Source of the DNA: Gammaproteobacteria bacterium | Lineage (GTDB): Bacteria > Pseudomonadota > Gammaproteobacteria > Steroidobacterales > Steroidobacteraceae | DNA length: 40,555 nucleotides | Reading direction: 5' to 3' | NCBI GenBank assembly: GCA_003134045.1 | Contig: PLAH01000098.1 | Coordinates: 1 to 40,555 of the forward strand | Part shown: piece by piece, positions 33,980 to 40,555 of the stretch | Numbering within the stretch: the stretch's first letter is position 1 | Layout of the letters: every line of letters begins with the position of its first letter | Position numbers and translations under genes: made by a program | The notes under the pieces: generated by a model | What the model saw: only the letters and a program-made list of their open reading frames with translations | What the model was told of the DNA's origin: nothing | The model's database searches: none

Positions 33980-35605
33980 ATGGAAACGATCGGCGCAGAT
34001 CTACGTCAGATGCAGCGCATCCCGCTGGCCGCGTCGCACGTTGATGCCTTGCGTGCCGCGGGCAAGGTCGCTCGCTATCCTGCAGGTGCGTTTCTCGCGC
34101 AGCCCGGCGGCCCGATGGATCGCTTTGTGTACGTCGAGGAAGGCGAAGTCGAGGTAGTAAATCCCTATACCAATGAACGCCATTATTCCTCTACGATCGG
34201 TCCAACGCAGTTCTTGGGGGAAATTTCCTTCCTGAGCGGCGGCGCCTGGTCGATGCCGATGCGCGCAGTAAAGGATACGCGAGTGATCGAGGTGCCGCGC
34301 GAAGCGACCCTGACGCTGATGTCCCGAATTCCCGAGATGTCCGATATCATCATTACTGTCTTTTCCGCGCGCCGCCGCCGCGCGCTCGACGATAGTGCCA
34401 GCACTTTGCGGCTGATCGGCGAAGACGAGGACCGCGACGTGCGCCGTATCGCCACGTTTGCCAGCCGAAACCGCATTCCCTACACCTCGTTGCCACTCGG
34501 AAGCCCCGAGGCAGAGGCTACCGCCCACGGCTGTTCAGTCCCTGCCGGCCAGCCCGCGGTGATTTTTGGGCGAGACGTCGTCGTGGCCGATCCCACGCCG
34601 GACAAGGTAGCGCGGCTGCTCGGCCTCAATCTCGACTTCCGGGACGACGAAGAGTTCGACGTTCTCGTTGTCGGCGGCGGGCCTGCGGGAGTCGCTGCGG
34701 GGGGCTATGCCGGGGCCGAAGGCCTATGCGCGCTGGTTGTGGAAGACATTGCGATCGGCGGCCAAGCCGGCACCTCGAGCCGCATCGAGAACTATATGGG
34801 GTTCCCAACGGGTATATCCGGCGCTGACCTGGTCTGGCGCGGCGAAGTGCAGGCGATGAAGTTCGGAACGCGTTTTGCGATGCCGCGTAGGGTGGTGCTG
34901 CTCGAGAAGCTCGAGGATGCGAGCTTCTGCGCCACCTTCGACGGCGGCCAGCGCGTCCGCGCCAAGGCCGTCGTCGTCGCGACCGGTGTTCAGTACCGCC
35001 GGCTGCCGATCGACCGGCTCGAAGATTTCGAAGGCGCGGGCATCTACTATGCCGCGACCGAGATCGAGGCGCGCTACTGCAAGGAAACGGAAGCGGTCGT
35101 CATCGGCGGCGGCAATTCCGCCGGACAGGCCGCCATGTACCTCAGCCGCTCGGCGCGATGCGTGCGGCTGCTGGTGCGCGGGTCGTCGCTTGCCGCGTCG
35201 ATGTCGAGCTATCTTTCCAGTCGGCTCAACGCCGATCCTCGGATTGCGATCGAATACGGTGCCGAGGTGACTGCGTTGCACGGCGGCGGCCATCTCGACG
35301 CGCTGACCATCCGTGACGTGAAGACGGATGCGACTCGCGCCCTCGACACGCGTGCATTGTTCATCATGGTGGGCGCTTTGCCGAACACCGAGTGGCTCTC
35401 CGGGCTCGTCGATCTGGACGATAAGGGATTCGTCATCACGGGTTCCGGCGCCGACTCCGCGGCCTCTCCCTTCGCCACCTCGCAGCCCGGCATCTTCGCG
35501 GTCGGCGACGTACGCGCAGGCTCGGTTAAGCGCGTAGCCTCCTCCGTGGGCGAGGGATCGGTCGTAATCTCCAAAGTCTGGGAGTTTATCAATCGCAAAG
35601 GCTAG
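33980..35605 (+). CDS. cNMP-binding-domain / thioredoxin-reductase-like flavoprotein fusion
   Basis: ATG 33980 follows GAGGGAGGAGGAG. Residues 1-125 form a cyclic-nucleotide-binding beta roll (GAFLAQPG, FVYVEEGEVEVVNP, FLGEISFLSGGAWSM). Residues 150-215 are a short thioredoxin/glutaredoxin-like linker, and 225-541 a TrxR-type FAD/NADPH oxidoreductase (VLVVGGGPAGVAAGGYAG 229-246; VVIGGGNSAGQAAMYLSRS; GIFAVGDVRAGSVKRVASSVGEGSVV). The TrxR CATC redox pair is absent: the equivalent stretch reads YYAATEIEARYC. It may thus be a ferredoxin-reductase-like or sensory flavoprotein. Monocistronic, divergent from the tannase-family gene. Confidence 0.9.
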   Translation: METIGADLRQMQRIPLAASHVDALRAAGKVARYPAGAFLAQPGGPMDRFVYVEEGEVEVVNPYTNERHYSSTIGPTQFLGEISFLSGGAWSMPMRAVKDTRVIEVPREATLTLMSRIPEMSDIIITVFSARRRRALDDSASTLRLIGEDEDRDVRRIATFASRNRIPYTSLPLGSPEAEATAHGCSVPAGQPAVIFGRDVVVADPTPDKVARLLGLNLDFRDDEEFDVLVVGGGPAGVAAGGYAGAEGLCALVVEDIAIGGQAGTSSRIENYMGFPTGISGADLVWRGEVQAMKFGTRFAMPRRVVLLEKLEDASFCATFDGGQRVRAKAVVVATGVQYRRLPIDRLEDFEGAGIYYAATEIEARYCKETEAVVIGGGNSAGQAAMYLSRSARCVRLLVRGSSLAASMSSYLSSRLNADPRIAIEYGAEVTALHGGGHLDALTIRDVKTDATRALDTRALFIMVGALPNTEWLSGLVDLDDKGFVITGSGADSAASPFATSQPGIFAVGDVRAGSVKRVASSVGEGSVVISKVWEFINRKG

Positions 35606-35692
35606 TGACCGACGGCATGGGCCATCCGTGCCTGGAAAAGCGCCGGATGGCAGCGCGCCCATCCGGCGATCGAGTCCGAACGGCGAAGAATG

Positions 35693-36253
35693 CTAAGCGG
35701 CCGCGCGCGAACTCGACGTTGCGAGAAGTTTGGCGATTTCACGATTGAAGGCTGGAATATCCTTTGGGTTGCGGCTCGTGACGAGGTTACCGTCCACCGC
35801 CGCCTCCTGATCGACCCAGGTACCACCCGCGTTTTGAATATCGGTCTTGAGTGAAGGCCAGGATGTCATCGTGCGGCCCTTGGCCACCCCCGCTTCGATG
35901 AGCGTCCAAGGTCCGTGGCATATCGCGCCAACCGGCTTTTTGGCATCGAAGAACGCCTTTACGAAGGCGACTGCCTTTGCGTCCATCCGCAGCTTGTCCG
36001 GATTCATCACTCCGCCGGGCAGCAGCAGCGCGTCGTAATCCTTCGCGTTGGCCGACTCGACCGTCTTGTCGACCGCGACCGTATCGCCCCACTCCGTGTG
36101 GTTCCAGCCTTTGATCTTGCCGCTCTTGAGCGATACCACCTCCGTCCTTGCTCCTGCGTCATCCAACGCCTTACGCGGTTCCAGCAGCTCCGATTGCTCG
36201 AAACCATCCGTCGCCAAGATCGCCACTCTCACTCCGTTTAAAGTCTGCGCCAT
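35693..36253 (-). CDS. DJ-1/PfpI family protein (YhbO/PfpI-like)
   Basis: The 186-residue product starts at ATG 36253 with GAAGGG upstream. Motifs: VAILATDGFEQSELLEPRKAL with the conserved Glu, DALLLPGGVMNPDKLR, and the nucleophile elbow AICHGPW, with Cys followed by His. PfpI-type proteins act as glyoxalase III/deglycase or general stress hydrolases. It stands beside redox and glutathione genes, which fits carbonyl/oxidative stress, but the substrate is unknown. The 29-bp inverted repeat at 36483-36511 lies about 230 bases upstream. Confidence 0.9.
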   Translation of the reverse strand: MAQTLNGVRVAILATDGFEQSELLEPRKALDDAGARTEVVSLKSGKIKGWNHTEWGDTVAVDKTVESANAKDYDALLLPGGVMNPDKLRMDAKAVAFVKAFFDAKKPVGAICHGPWTLIEAGVAKGRTMTSWPSLKTDIQNAGGTWVDQEAAVDGNLVTSRNPKDIPAFNREIAKLLATSSSRAAA

Positions 36254-36583
36254 TGCCCTTCTCCTCAGTCGTGTAGGGGTGGCGATTATCCCTCCAGGCC
36301 GTCGAGCACTCTGACAGATATCGGCGCTATCGAGTCTCAGAAGAAGCTGACGGCGCCGTCAGCGATTGCCAGCGCGAGCCCAAGGCCGGGAAATCGCGTA
36401 CGCCGCTCGATGTGAGGTCCGTTTCTCCCGCGCATCGGCATTCCAACCGCCCCCGAGGGCTCGGAGGGAGGCGAAAGCGTCATATCCCACAATGTTAAAC
36501 TTTGTGGGATACGTGCGCCAAATTGTGCCGCACAAACCGGAGCGCAAAAATCCGCTCTCGTAACCTCGGCCTGACGCCGGCTC
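36254..36583. other. 330-bp intergenic region between PfpI and YghU-like genes
   Basis: It holds the 16-bp perfect palindrome CTGACGGCGCCGTCAG (36347-36362) and the 29-bp inverted repeat at 36483-36511. On minus, a frame around 36420-36490 reads GYDAFASLRALGGGWNAD. This resembles the C-terminal end of NodT/TolC-like proteins (LYKALGGGW), but the similarity is too short to call a remnant with confidence. Confidence 0.4.
36483..36511. repeat. 29-bp near-perfect inverted repeat
   Basis: Arms TATCCCACAA and TTGTGGGATA are perfectly complementary; the inside, TGTTAAACT, continues the symmetry as GTT-A-AAC with one T/T mismatch. It is AT-rich against its surroundings, has no T-run on either side, and lies upstream of the PfpI gene. 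A transcription-factor operator fits better than a terminator. Confidence 0.6.
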
Positions 36584-37459
36584 TCATCCCGTTGCGTCGA
36601 TCTTATCCTGCGTCTTGGTGTCGAAGTCGCTCGCTTCATGCCGCTCGCGCAACTGGCCCGCGGGCTCGCCAGAGATCCGGTTCACCATTCGCCCTCGCCT
36701 CACCGCCGGCCGCGCGCCGATCATGGCGGTCCAGCGCTGGACGTTCTTGTACTCGGCCACCTGCAGGAACTCTCCCGCCGAGTATGTCTCGCCCGTAGCG
36801 AGGTTGCCGTACCAGGGGAAGATTGCCATGTCGGCGATGGTGTACTCGGGGCCCGCGATGAATTCGCTTTCGGTGAGGCGCCGGTCCAGCACATCCAGTT
36901 GCCGCTTCACTTCCATCGCGAAACGGTCGATGGCATATTCGATCTTGAAGGGCGCATAGGCATAGAAATGACCGAAGCCGCCGCCAAGGTAGGGAGCCGA
37001 ACCCATCTGCCACATCAGCCACGACAGGCATTCGGCGCGGGCCGCCCTCTCGGTGGGCAGGAAGGCACCGAATTTCTCGGCGAGGTAAATCAAAATCGCG
37101 CCGGACTCGAATATGCGGATGGGCGTGGTCTCGCTGCGATCCAACAAGGCCGGAATCTTCGAATTGGGATTCACATCCACGAAGCCGGAGCCGAACTGAT
37201 CCCCGTCACGGATGTTGATGAGCCACGCATCGTACTCCGCGCCGGCATGGCCCAGCGCCAGCAACTCCTCCAGCATCACCGTCACTTTCACGCCATTGGG
37301 CGTTGCCAGTGAATAGAGCTGGAGTGGTTGGCGGCCCACGGGCAGCACCTTCTCGTGCGTCGGCCCGGCGACTGGCCGGTTGATGTTCGCAAAGGCGCCC
37401 CCGTTCTCCTTGTTCCAGGTCCAGATCTTGGGGGGAATGTAGGCGGTCGAATCGGTCAT
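36584..37459 (-). CDS. yghU: YghU-like glutathione-dependent disulfide-bond oxidoreductase (Nu-class GST fold)
   Basis: The 291-residue product has the YghU N-terminal signature PPKIWTWNKENGGAFANINRPVAGPTHEK, then a thioredoxin fold (LYSLATPNGVKVTVMLEELL; NPNSKIPALLD; IFESGAILIYLAEKFG) and the all-helical GST C-domain (WQMGSAPYLGGGFGHFYAYAP; FIAGPEYTIADMAIFPW). The family reduces disulfides with glutathione, binding two GSH per site via Thr/Asn residues rather than Tyr. Likely single gene. Confidence 0.93.
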   Translation of the reverse strand: MTDSTAYIPPKIWTWNKENGGAFANINRPVAGPTHEKVLPVGRQPLQLYSLATPNGVKVTVMLEELLALGHAGAEYDAWLINIRDGDQFGSGFVDVNPNSKIPALLDRSETTPIRIFESGAILIYLAEKFGAFLPTERAARAECLSWLMWQMGSAPYLGGGFGHFYAYAPFKIEYAIDRFAMEVKRQLDVLDRRLTESEFIAGPEYTIADMAIFPWYGNLATGETYSAGEFLQVAEYKNVQRWTAMIGARPAVRRGRMVNRISGEPAGQLRERHEASDFDTKTQDKIDATG

Positions 37460-37507
37460 GGTTCGGGGTTCCGGCGGTTGATGTTAATGAAAAAACAGAG
37501 CGGCCGA

Positions 37508-37696
37508 TCATCGTGCGTCGGCGGCGCACACCTCACAGACGCATGCCTCCTCACGGGCCTCCTCGGGTACTTTATCCAGCACGGCCTGCGGCACGGGCTG
37601 ACTGAAACACCAACAGGTTCCCTTGCCAGCGCCAATCCCGCACCGGTTGGAATTGCCGCACAGAGGACATTTTGTCGGATCCATGGGATCGATCAT
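37508..37696 (-). CDS. Cysteine-rich CWC-family small protein
   Basis: A 62-residue product (start ATG 37696 or 37684) has CPLCGNSNRC, GKGTCWCFSQPVP and CVCEVC. This is the cysteine pattern of the cysteine-rich CWC family, a likely zinc-binding domain of unknown function. It stands 48 bases upstream of the yghU-like gene on the same strand and could be cotranscribed with it. Confidence 0.85.
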   Translation of the reverse strand: MIDPMDPTKCPLCGNSNRCGIGAGKGTCWCFSQPVPQAVLDKVPEEAREEACVCEVCAADAR

Positions 37697-37984
37697 ACAG
37701 AGATTTTATCGATTTCCAGTCGGACGGATCGAGCCGCCACCATCAGCTCGCTCATCCTGCAATGAGCGGGAACCCCATGGAAGGCCGTCGATGACCCCCA
37801 GCATGCGAATTATCGTCGCGGTGACTCTCGGTAGCTCCGCGAGTCAGCCCTTCAACTTACTGATCGGTGCGCATCGTGCTTTGGAGCGTGCTGCTTTTGG
37901 CCATGACACTTTTAGCGTGGATGGCCTATCGGCTCGCACGGGGAGCGAGCACGGGGAGCGAAGAGGCTGTCGCTCCTCTGGCCG

Positions 37985-38086
37985 CTGATTTCGCAACTGG
38001 CGGCCGGAGATTCGATAGTAGATCAATTCGTAGATATCGGTTGCGTGGTCACCGACCCGTTCGAGATTCTTGGCGATGAGTACTGG
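37985..38086 (-). pseudogene. phoU C-terminal remnant
   Basis: On minus this frame reads VLIAKNLERVGDHATDIYEL then IYYRISGRQL, the conserved last helix of PhoU (IAKNLERIGDHATNIAE). Nothing upstream of it in this frame is PhoU-like: the sequence changes at a run of seven G (plus, about 38086-38092) into the sensor kinase. The kinase's last 20 codons read the same DNA in another frame. The upstream 80% of phoU is gone. Confidence 0.7.
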
Positions 38087-39600
38087 GGGGGATCGGCATT
38101 CAATAGCCGATCTATGCAATCCAGGAATTCGGCGGCGTCCACGGGTTTGCTCAAAATTTCGAGATTCTCGGTATTCTCCGCGTTCGCCAGACGCGGGGAA
38201 GTATCTCCGGTCACGAGAATGGCCGGAATCCTGAACCCGGCGAGTTCGCGCAGCTCCCGAATGACATCGATACCCGAAACGCTCGATCCCAAATGAAAGT
38301 CCGATACGATAAGGTCCGGCATAGTCCCGTGTTGATCGATCAACGCCAGCGCCGAGTCCAATCCCCTGGCTGAAAGAACCACGTGCCCTTCGAGCTCCAA
38401 CAACATCTGTGTAGCGCGCGCCACGGCAACCTCGTCGTCAACGAGGACTATCAGCGCATTGCGGGTTTTCTCGATCACCAGATTGCTTTCAAACACGGGC
38501 CGCTGACTGATGCTGCATCCCCTCGAGACGGTCAGGCTAAAGCATGAACCTCGACCGGGTTCGGATTCGACCTCGATCGTGCATCCCAGCAATTGAGCAA
38601 TGCGGCGGACGATCGCAAGGCCCAGTCCGAGACCCTCGCGCCGCGTCCCCGGCGCCGGCAGCAGTTGATGGAATTCCTCGAAAATCCGCTCCTGATCTTC
38701 GACAGCGATGCCGACGCCCGTGTCCAATACCTCGATTCGGACACCGGCGCTGTGGCTCACGCAGCGCAGATGTACCCTACCCTCGCGGGTGTAGCGAATG
38801 GCGTTCGCCAACAGATTCTGCACGATCTGCCCCAAGAGCCCTGCGTCGGTATACACGATGTCGTCGGACTCATCGACAATCAGCGCAAGACCCTTCGCTC
38901 GCGCCTCCTCTTCGAATGAGGCACGCAGATGGCGGAAGATTCCCCGCACCGCGCAATCGGCGATGACGGGCTTGATGGCCCCGCACTCCAGTTTGCTGAT
39001 GTCGAGCAGCGCGTTCACCAATTCCGACATGGATGCGAGCGCTTCCTGCTGCGCGGCAGCGGCCTCTATCGCGCGGGAGTCTGTGGACGTTTTCTGTAAA
39101 ACGGAATTCAACAAGATCAAGGATTGCAGCGGCTGCCTGAGATCATGACTAGCGGTTGCCAGGAACGTGCTCTTCGCACGATTAGCGCGCTCCGCTTCGT
39201 TCCTTGCCCCCCGTAGATCTTCGAGTATCTGGTGACGATCGCTGATGTCGCGAATCGTACTTGAAATCAGTAGTCCCTGTTTGGTGTGAATGGGGCTCAG
39301 ACTGATTTCCACCGGAAATTCAGAGCCGTCTCGTCGGCGCGCATACAGTTCAAGATTTCCCCCCATGGGGCGCACGCGCGGAGTGGTGCCATAGGATCGG
39401 CGGTGGCTTGGATGCGTTGCGCGCAGCCCCTCGGGCAGCAGCATCTCGACCTTCTTGCCGCGAAGTTCGTTGCCCTCGAAGCCGAATAGGACTTCTGTCT
39501 GCCGGTTGACGTAAGCAATTACGCCGCTTTCGTCGGCCACGACCAGAGCATCGGGGCCTGAATCGAGTAGCTCGCGAACATGGTCTGCAATTAGATCCAT
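38023..39600 (-). CDS. PAS-containing hybrid sensor histidine kinase/response regulator
   Basis: The 525-residue product starts at ATG 39600. Domains: PAS (about 5-120; DALVVADESGVIAYVNRQTE, RDGSEFPVEISLSPI), HisKA with phospho-His152 (ATASHDLRQPLQS), HATPase (NLLANAIRYT 262-271, DTGVGIA, GLGLGLAIVRR) and a C-terminal receiver (VDDE 387-390, phospho-Asp434 in VSDFHLG, Lys485 in SKPV). No TM segment: a cytosolic sensor. The ligand is unknown and no partner regulator is adjacent. The last ~20 residues after the receiver come from out-of-frame phoU sequence, so the native C-terminus may have been altered. Confidence 0.92.
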   Translation of the reverse strand: MDLIADHVRELLDSGPDALVVADESGVIAYVNRQTEVLFGFEGNELRGKKVEMLLPEGLRATHPSHRRSYGTTPRVRPMGGNLELYARRRDGSEFPVEISLSPIHTKQGLLISSTIRDISDRHQILEDLRGARNEAERANRAKSTFLATASHDLRQPLQSLILLNSVLQKTSTDSRAIEAAAAQQEALASMSELVNALLDISKLECGAIKPVIADCAVRGIFRHLRASFEEEARAKGLALIVDESDDIVYTDAGLLGQIVQNLLANAIRYTREGRVHLRCVSHSAGVRIEVLDTGVGIAVEDQERIFEEFHQLLPAPGTRREGLGLGLAIVRRIAQLLGCTIEVESEPGRGSCFSLTVSRGCSISQRPVFESNLVIEKTRNALIVLVDDEVAVARATQMLLELEGHVVLSARGLDSALALIDQHGTMPDLIVSDFHLGSSVSGIDVIRELRELAGFRIPAILVTGDTSPRLANAENTENLEILSKPVDAAEFLDCIDRLLNADPPQYSSPRISNGSVTTQPISTN

Positions 39601-39943
39601 GATCTATTTCCCTGGGCTCCACGTCGATCGATCGTGTTGGTGCAAACTAAGAGAGGACATACTAATCCATCTCCCGCGGGCGAGAAAAGACGTTACTCCA
39701 ATATTATGTAATATACAATCATCGGGCAGCCGTCACCGGATTCACTTGTTCCATGAAGATTGCCAGACCAGCTTACCTTCCCTCATTCGCTAGTCTTGCA
39801 ACGCATCATTCCACACCTGCGGTAAGGCTCGCCAAGCCCGCAGCCTCGCCACAGATAGTCACGAACCTTAGACACGCGCTGTTCGAGGTGTAATAGCTAG
39901 GCGTTACGCAGGGCGGTCTGGCCTCCCGTGCATTCGGCGAGGC
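39601..39943. other. 343-bp region upstream of the sensor kinase
   Basis: It contains an AT-rich palindrome ATATT-ATGT-AATAT (39701-39714) about 100 bases upstream of the kinase start, a likely promoter/operator zone for the minus strand. The rest (39720-39943) shows no gene or RNA I can recognise. Confidence 0.4.
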
Positions 39944-40285
39944 CTACGTTGGCGCCGATCCGCCGGTGATAGTGGGCCGATCTTTCGATACTTCGTCATT
40001 CGCCAGCACCGTATGCTCTAGCGTCTTAGCGAGTTCCGAGCGGTTCATCCGGTAAAGCGTCTGATGCACGTATTCAAGCGGCTGCCCCGCGACTCTCCAA
40101 CGCGCACTGCGGTCGTTCCGTAAGATCGTAAGGGCTTTAGTGAGGTCGGCCATTACCGGCTCGAGTTCGACCACCAATCGCGTACGTCCCTGGCGTAGCC
40201 ATTCATCACGAATGGCCGTCGCGAGGTGTAGCGCCTCTTCCGTGTGTTTAAGGGCGACCATGCGCCGGCTCTGTTCCGCGCTCAT
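39944..40285 (-). CDS. Hypothetical helical protein
   Basis: A 113-residue product starts at ATG 40285, 3 bases after the stop of the preceding small gene. It is predicted helical throughout (KHTEEALHLATAIRDEWLRQ, ELEPVMADLTKALTILRND) with a short disordered C-terminus. I recognise no family. The close spacing with the upstream gene supports an operon. Confidence 0.55.
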   Translation of the reverse strand: MSAEQSRRMVALKHTEEALHLATAIRDEWLRQGRTRLVVELEPVMADLTKALTILRNDRSARWRVAGQPLEYVHQTLYRMNRSELAKTLEHTVLANDEVSKDRPTITGGSAPT

Positions 40286-40288
40286 ACG

Positions 40289-40471
40289 TCAACGCGTCGC
40301 GCCAGGTGCTCGTTGTTGCGAGCCCATGCCAAGTGAAGTTTCTTGGTCTTGACCGATACTGCCGATCGCTCGGTAATGCACAAAGCATTCTTCTTCGCGC
40401 CCACGAACGATGCGCTCCACGAAATGAGCGATGTGTTCTAACTCGCCGGTGATTGCTGCTTGCGTTGTCAT
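40289..40471 (-). CDS. Small hypothetical protein
   Basis: ATG 40471 gives 60 residues (MTTQAAITGELEHIAHFVER, REEECFVHYRAIGSI). I recognise no family. It precedes the 113-residue gene by 3 bases and probably shares its mRNA. Start could also be ATG 40483. Confidence 0.4.
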   Translation of the reverse strand: MTTQAAITGELEHIAHFVERIVRGREEECFVHYRAIGSIGQDQETSLGMGSQQRAPGATR

Positions 40472-40555
40472 TGGTTCGCACATACCGCCAGTTAACGAGC
40501 TGCAGCACAATGCGGTATCACCGCGACGCAGTAAGCATTCCTACATATCGACACC

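Noticed and set aside
37867-38079. Plus-strand frame with one hydrophobic helix (VLLLAMTLLAWMAYRLA)
   Set aside because: It is antisense to the phoU remnant, has no SD, and the hydrophobic stretch can arise by chance.

Overview
This is a high-GC (about 62% by eye) chromosomal window from a Gram-negative, probably proteobacterial organism. It carries a TonB-dependent receptor, a NodT-type outer-membrane lipoprotein, a TolC-family remnant, Tat and Sec signal peptides, and Shine-Dalgarno leaders with frequent GTG/TTG starts. The gene mix would fit a metabolically versatile environmental gammaproteobacterium (Steroidobacter/Nevskia-like) or a sphingomonad-like alphaproteobacterium. I cannot place it further from sequence alone. 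I saw no rRNA, tRNA, CRISPR array or complete insertion sequence.

Layout. 1-2001: 3' end of a PQQ glucose dehydrogenase and an SMP-30/gluconolactonase-like gene (glucose to gluconolactone to gluconate). 2108-5994: TonB-dependent receptor (minus) with its own terminator, divergent from an IclR-family regulator. 6119-12336: a catabolic block with a 3-hydroxyisobutyrate-dehydrogenase-like gene, a carboxymuconolactone-decarboxylase-like gene and a zinc alcohol dehydrogenase on plus; and, on minus, a ligA-ligB (protocatechuate/gallate 4,5-dioxygenase) plus MetE-like methyltransferase operon and a GntR/FCD regulator. 12476-15292: TPR/O-GlcNAc-transferase-like gene and a VOC protein. 15303-18748: two-gene GMC dehydrogenase operon, a TlpA-like thioredoxin, and YtcA. 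19018-20037: fatty acid desaturase. 20558-25438: marR-nodT-emrA-emrB efflux operon with a recognisable promoter and palindromic operator. 25794-28000: small genes and a scrambled pseudogene zone. 28004-36253: choline-sulfatase-like sulfatase, Ogt-type methyltransferase, SDR/TetR divergent pair, tannase/feruloyl-esterase family protein, a cNMP-domain/thioredoxin-reductase fusion, and a PfpI/DJ-1 protein. 36584-40471: YghU-like glutathione protein, CWC protein, hybrid sensor kinase, two small unknown genes.

The most unusual property is the amount of gene debris between intact genes, mostly 3' ends: aldehyde dehydrogenase (7159-7270), PPC/DUF296 (8848-9072), TolC (18749-18901), an IS630 transposase piece joined in frame to a twice-cut 3-hydroxybutyrate dehydrogenase (20043-20507), a four-piece interleaving of a flavin-dependent halogenase and a Kef antiporter explained by an inversion plus deletions (26458-27590), a HAD hydrolase tail (27684-27830), and a phoU tail fused out of frame to a sensor kinase (37985-38086). 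The second theme is well-defined regulatory architecture: twin GGAGG-N3-CCTCC palindromes sitting in the spacers of two face-to-face promoters (31410-31462), a MarR-type palindrome at a start site (25383-25407), a palindrome over the promoter of the dehydrogenase at 6250, and a 29-bp inverted repeat at 36483-36511.

A connecting idea (inference): tannase-family esterase, ligAB, MetE-like methyltransferase, CMD-like protein and dehydrogenases point to use of plant phenolics such as gallate or methoxylated aromatics. The GDH, lactonase and GMC dehydrogenase pair point to periplasmic sugar/polyol oxidation.
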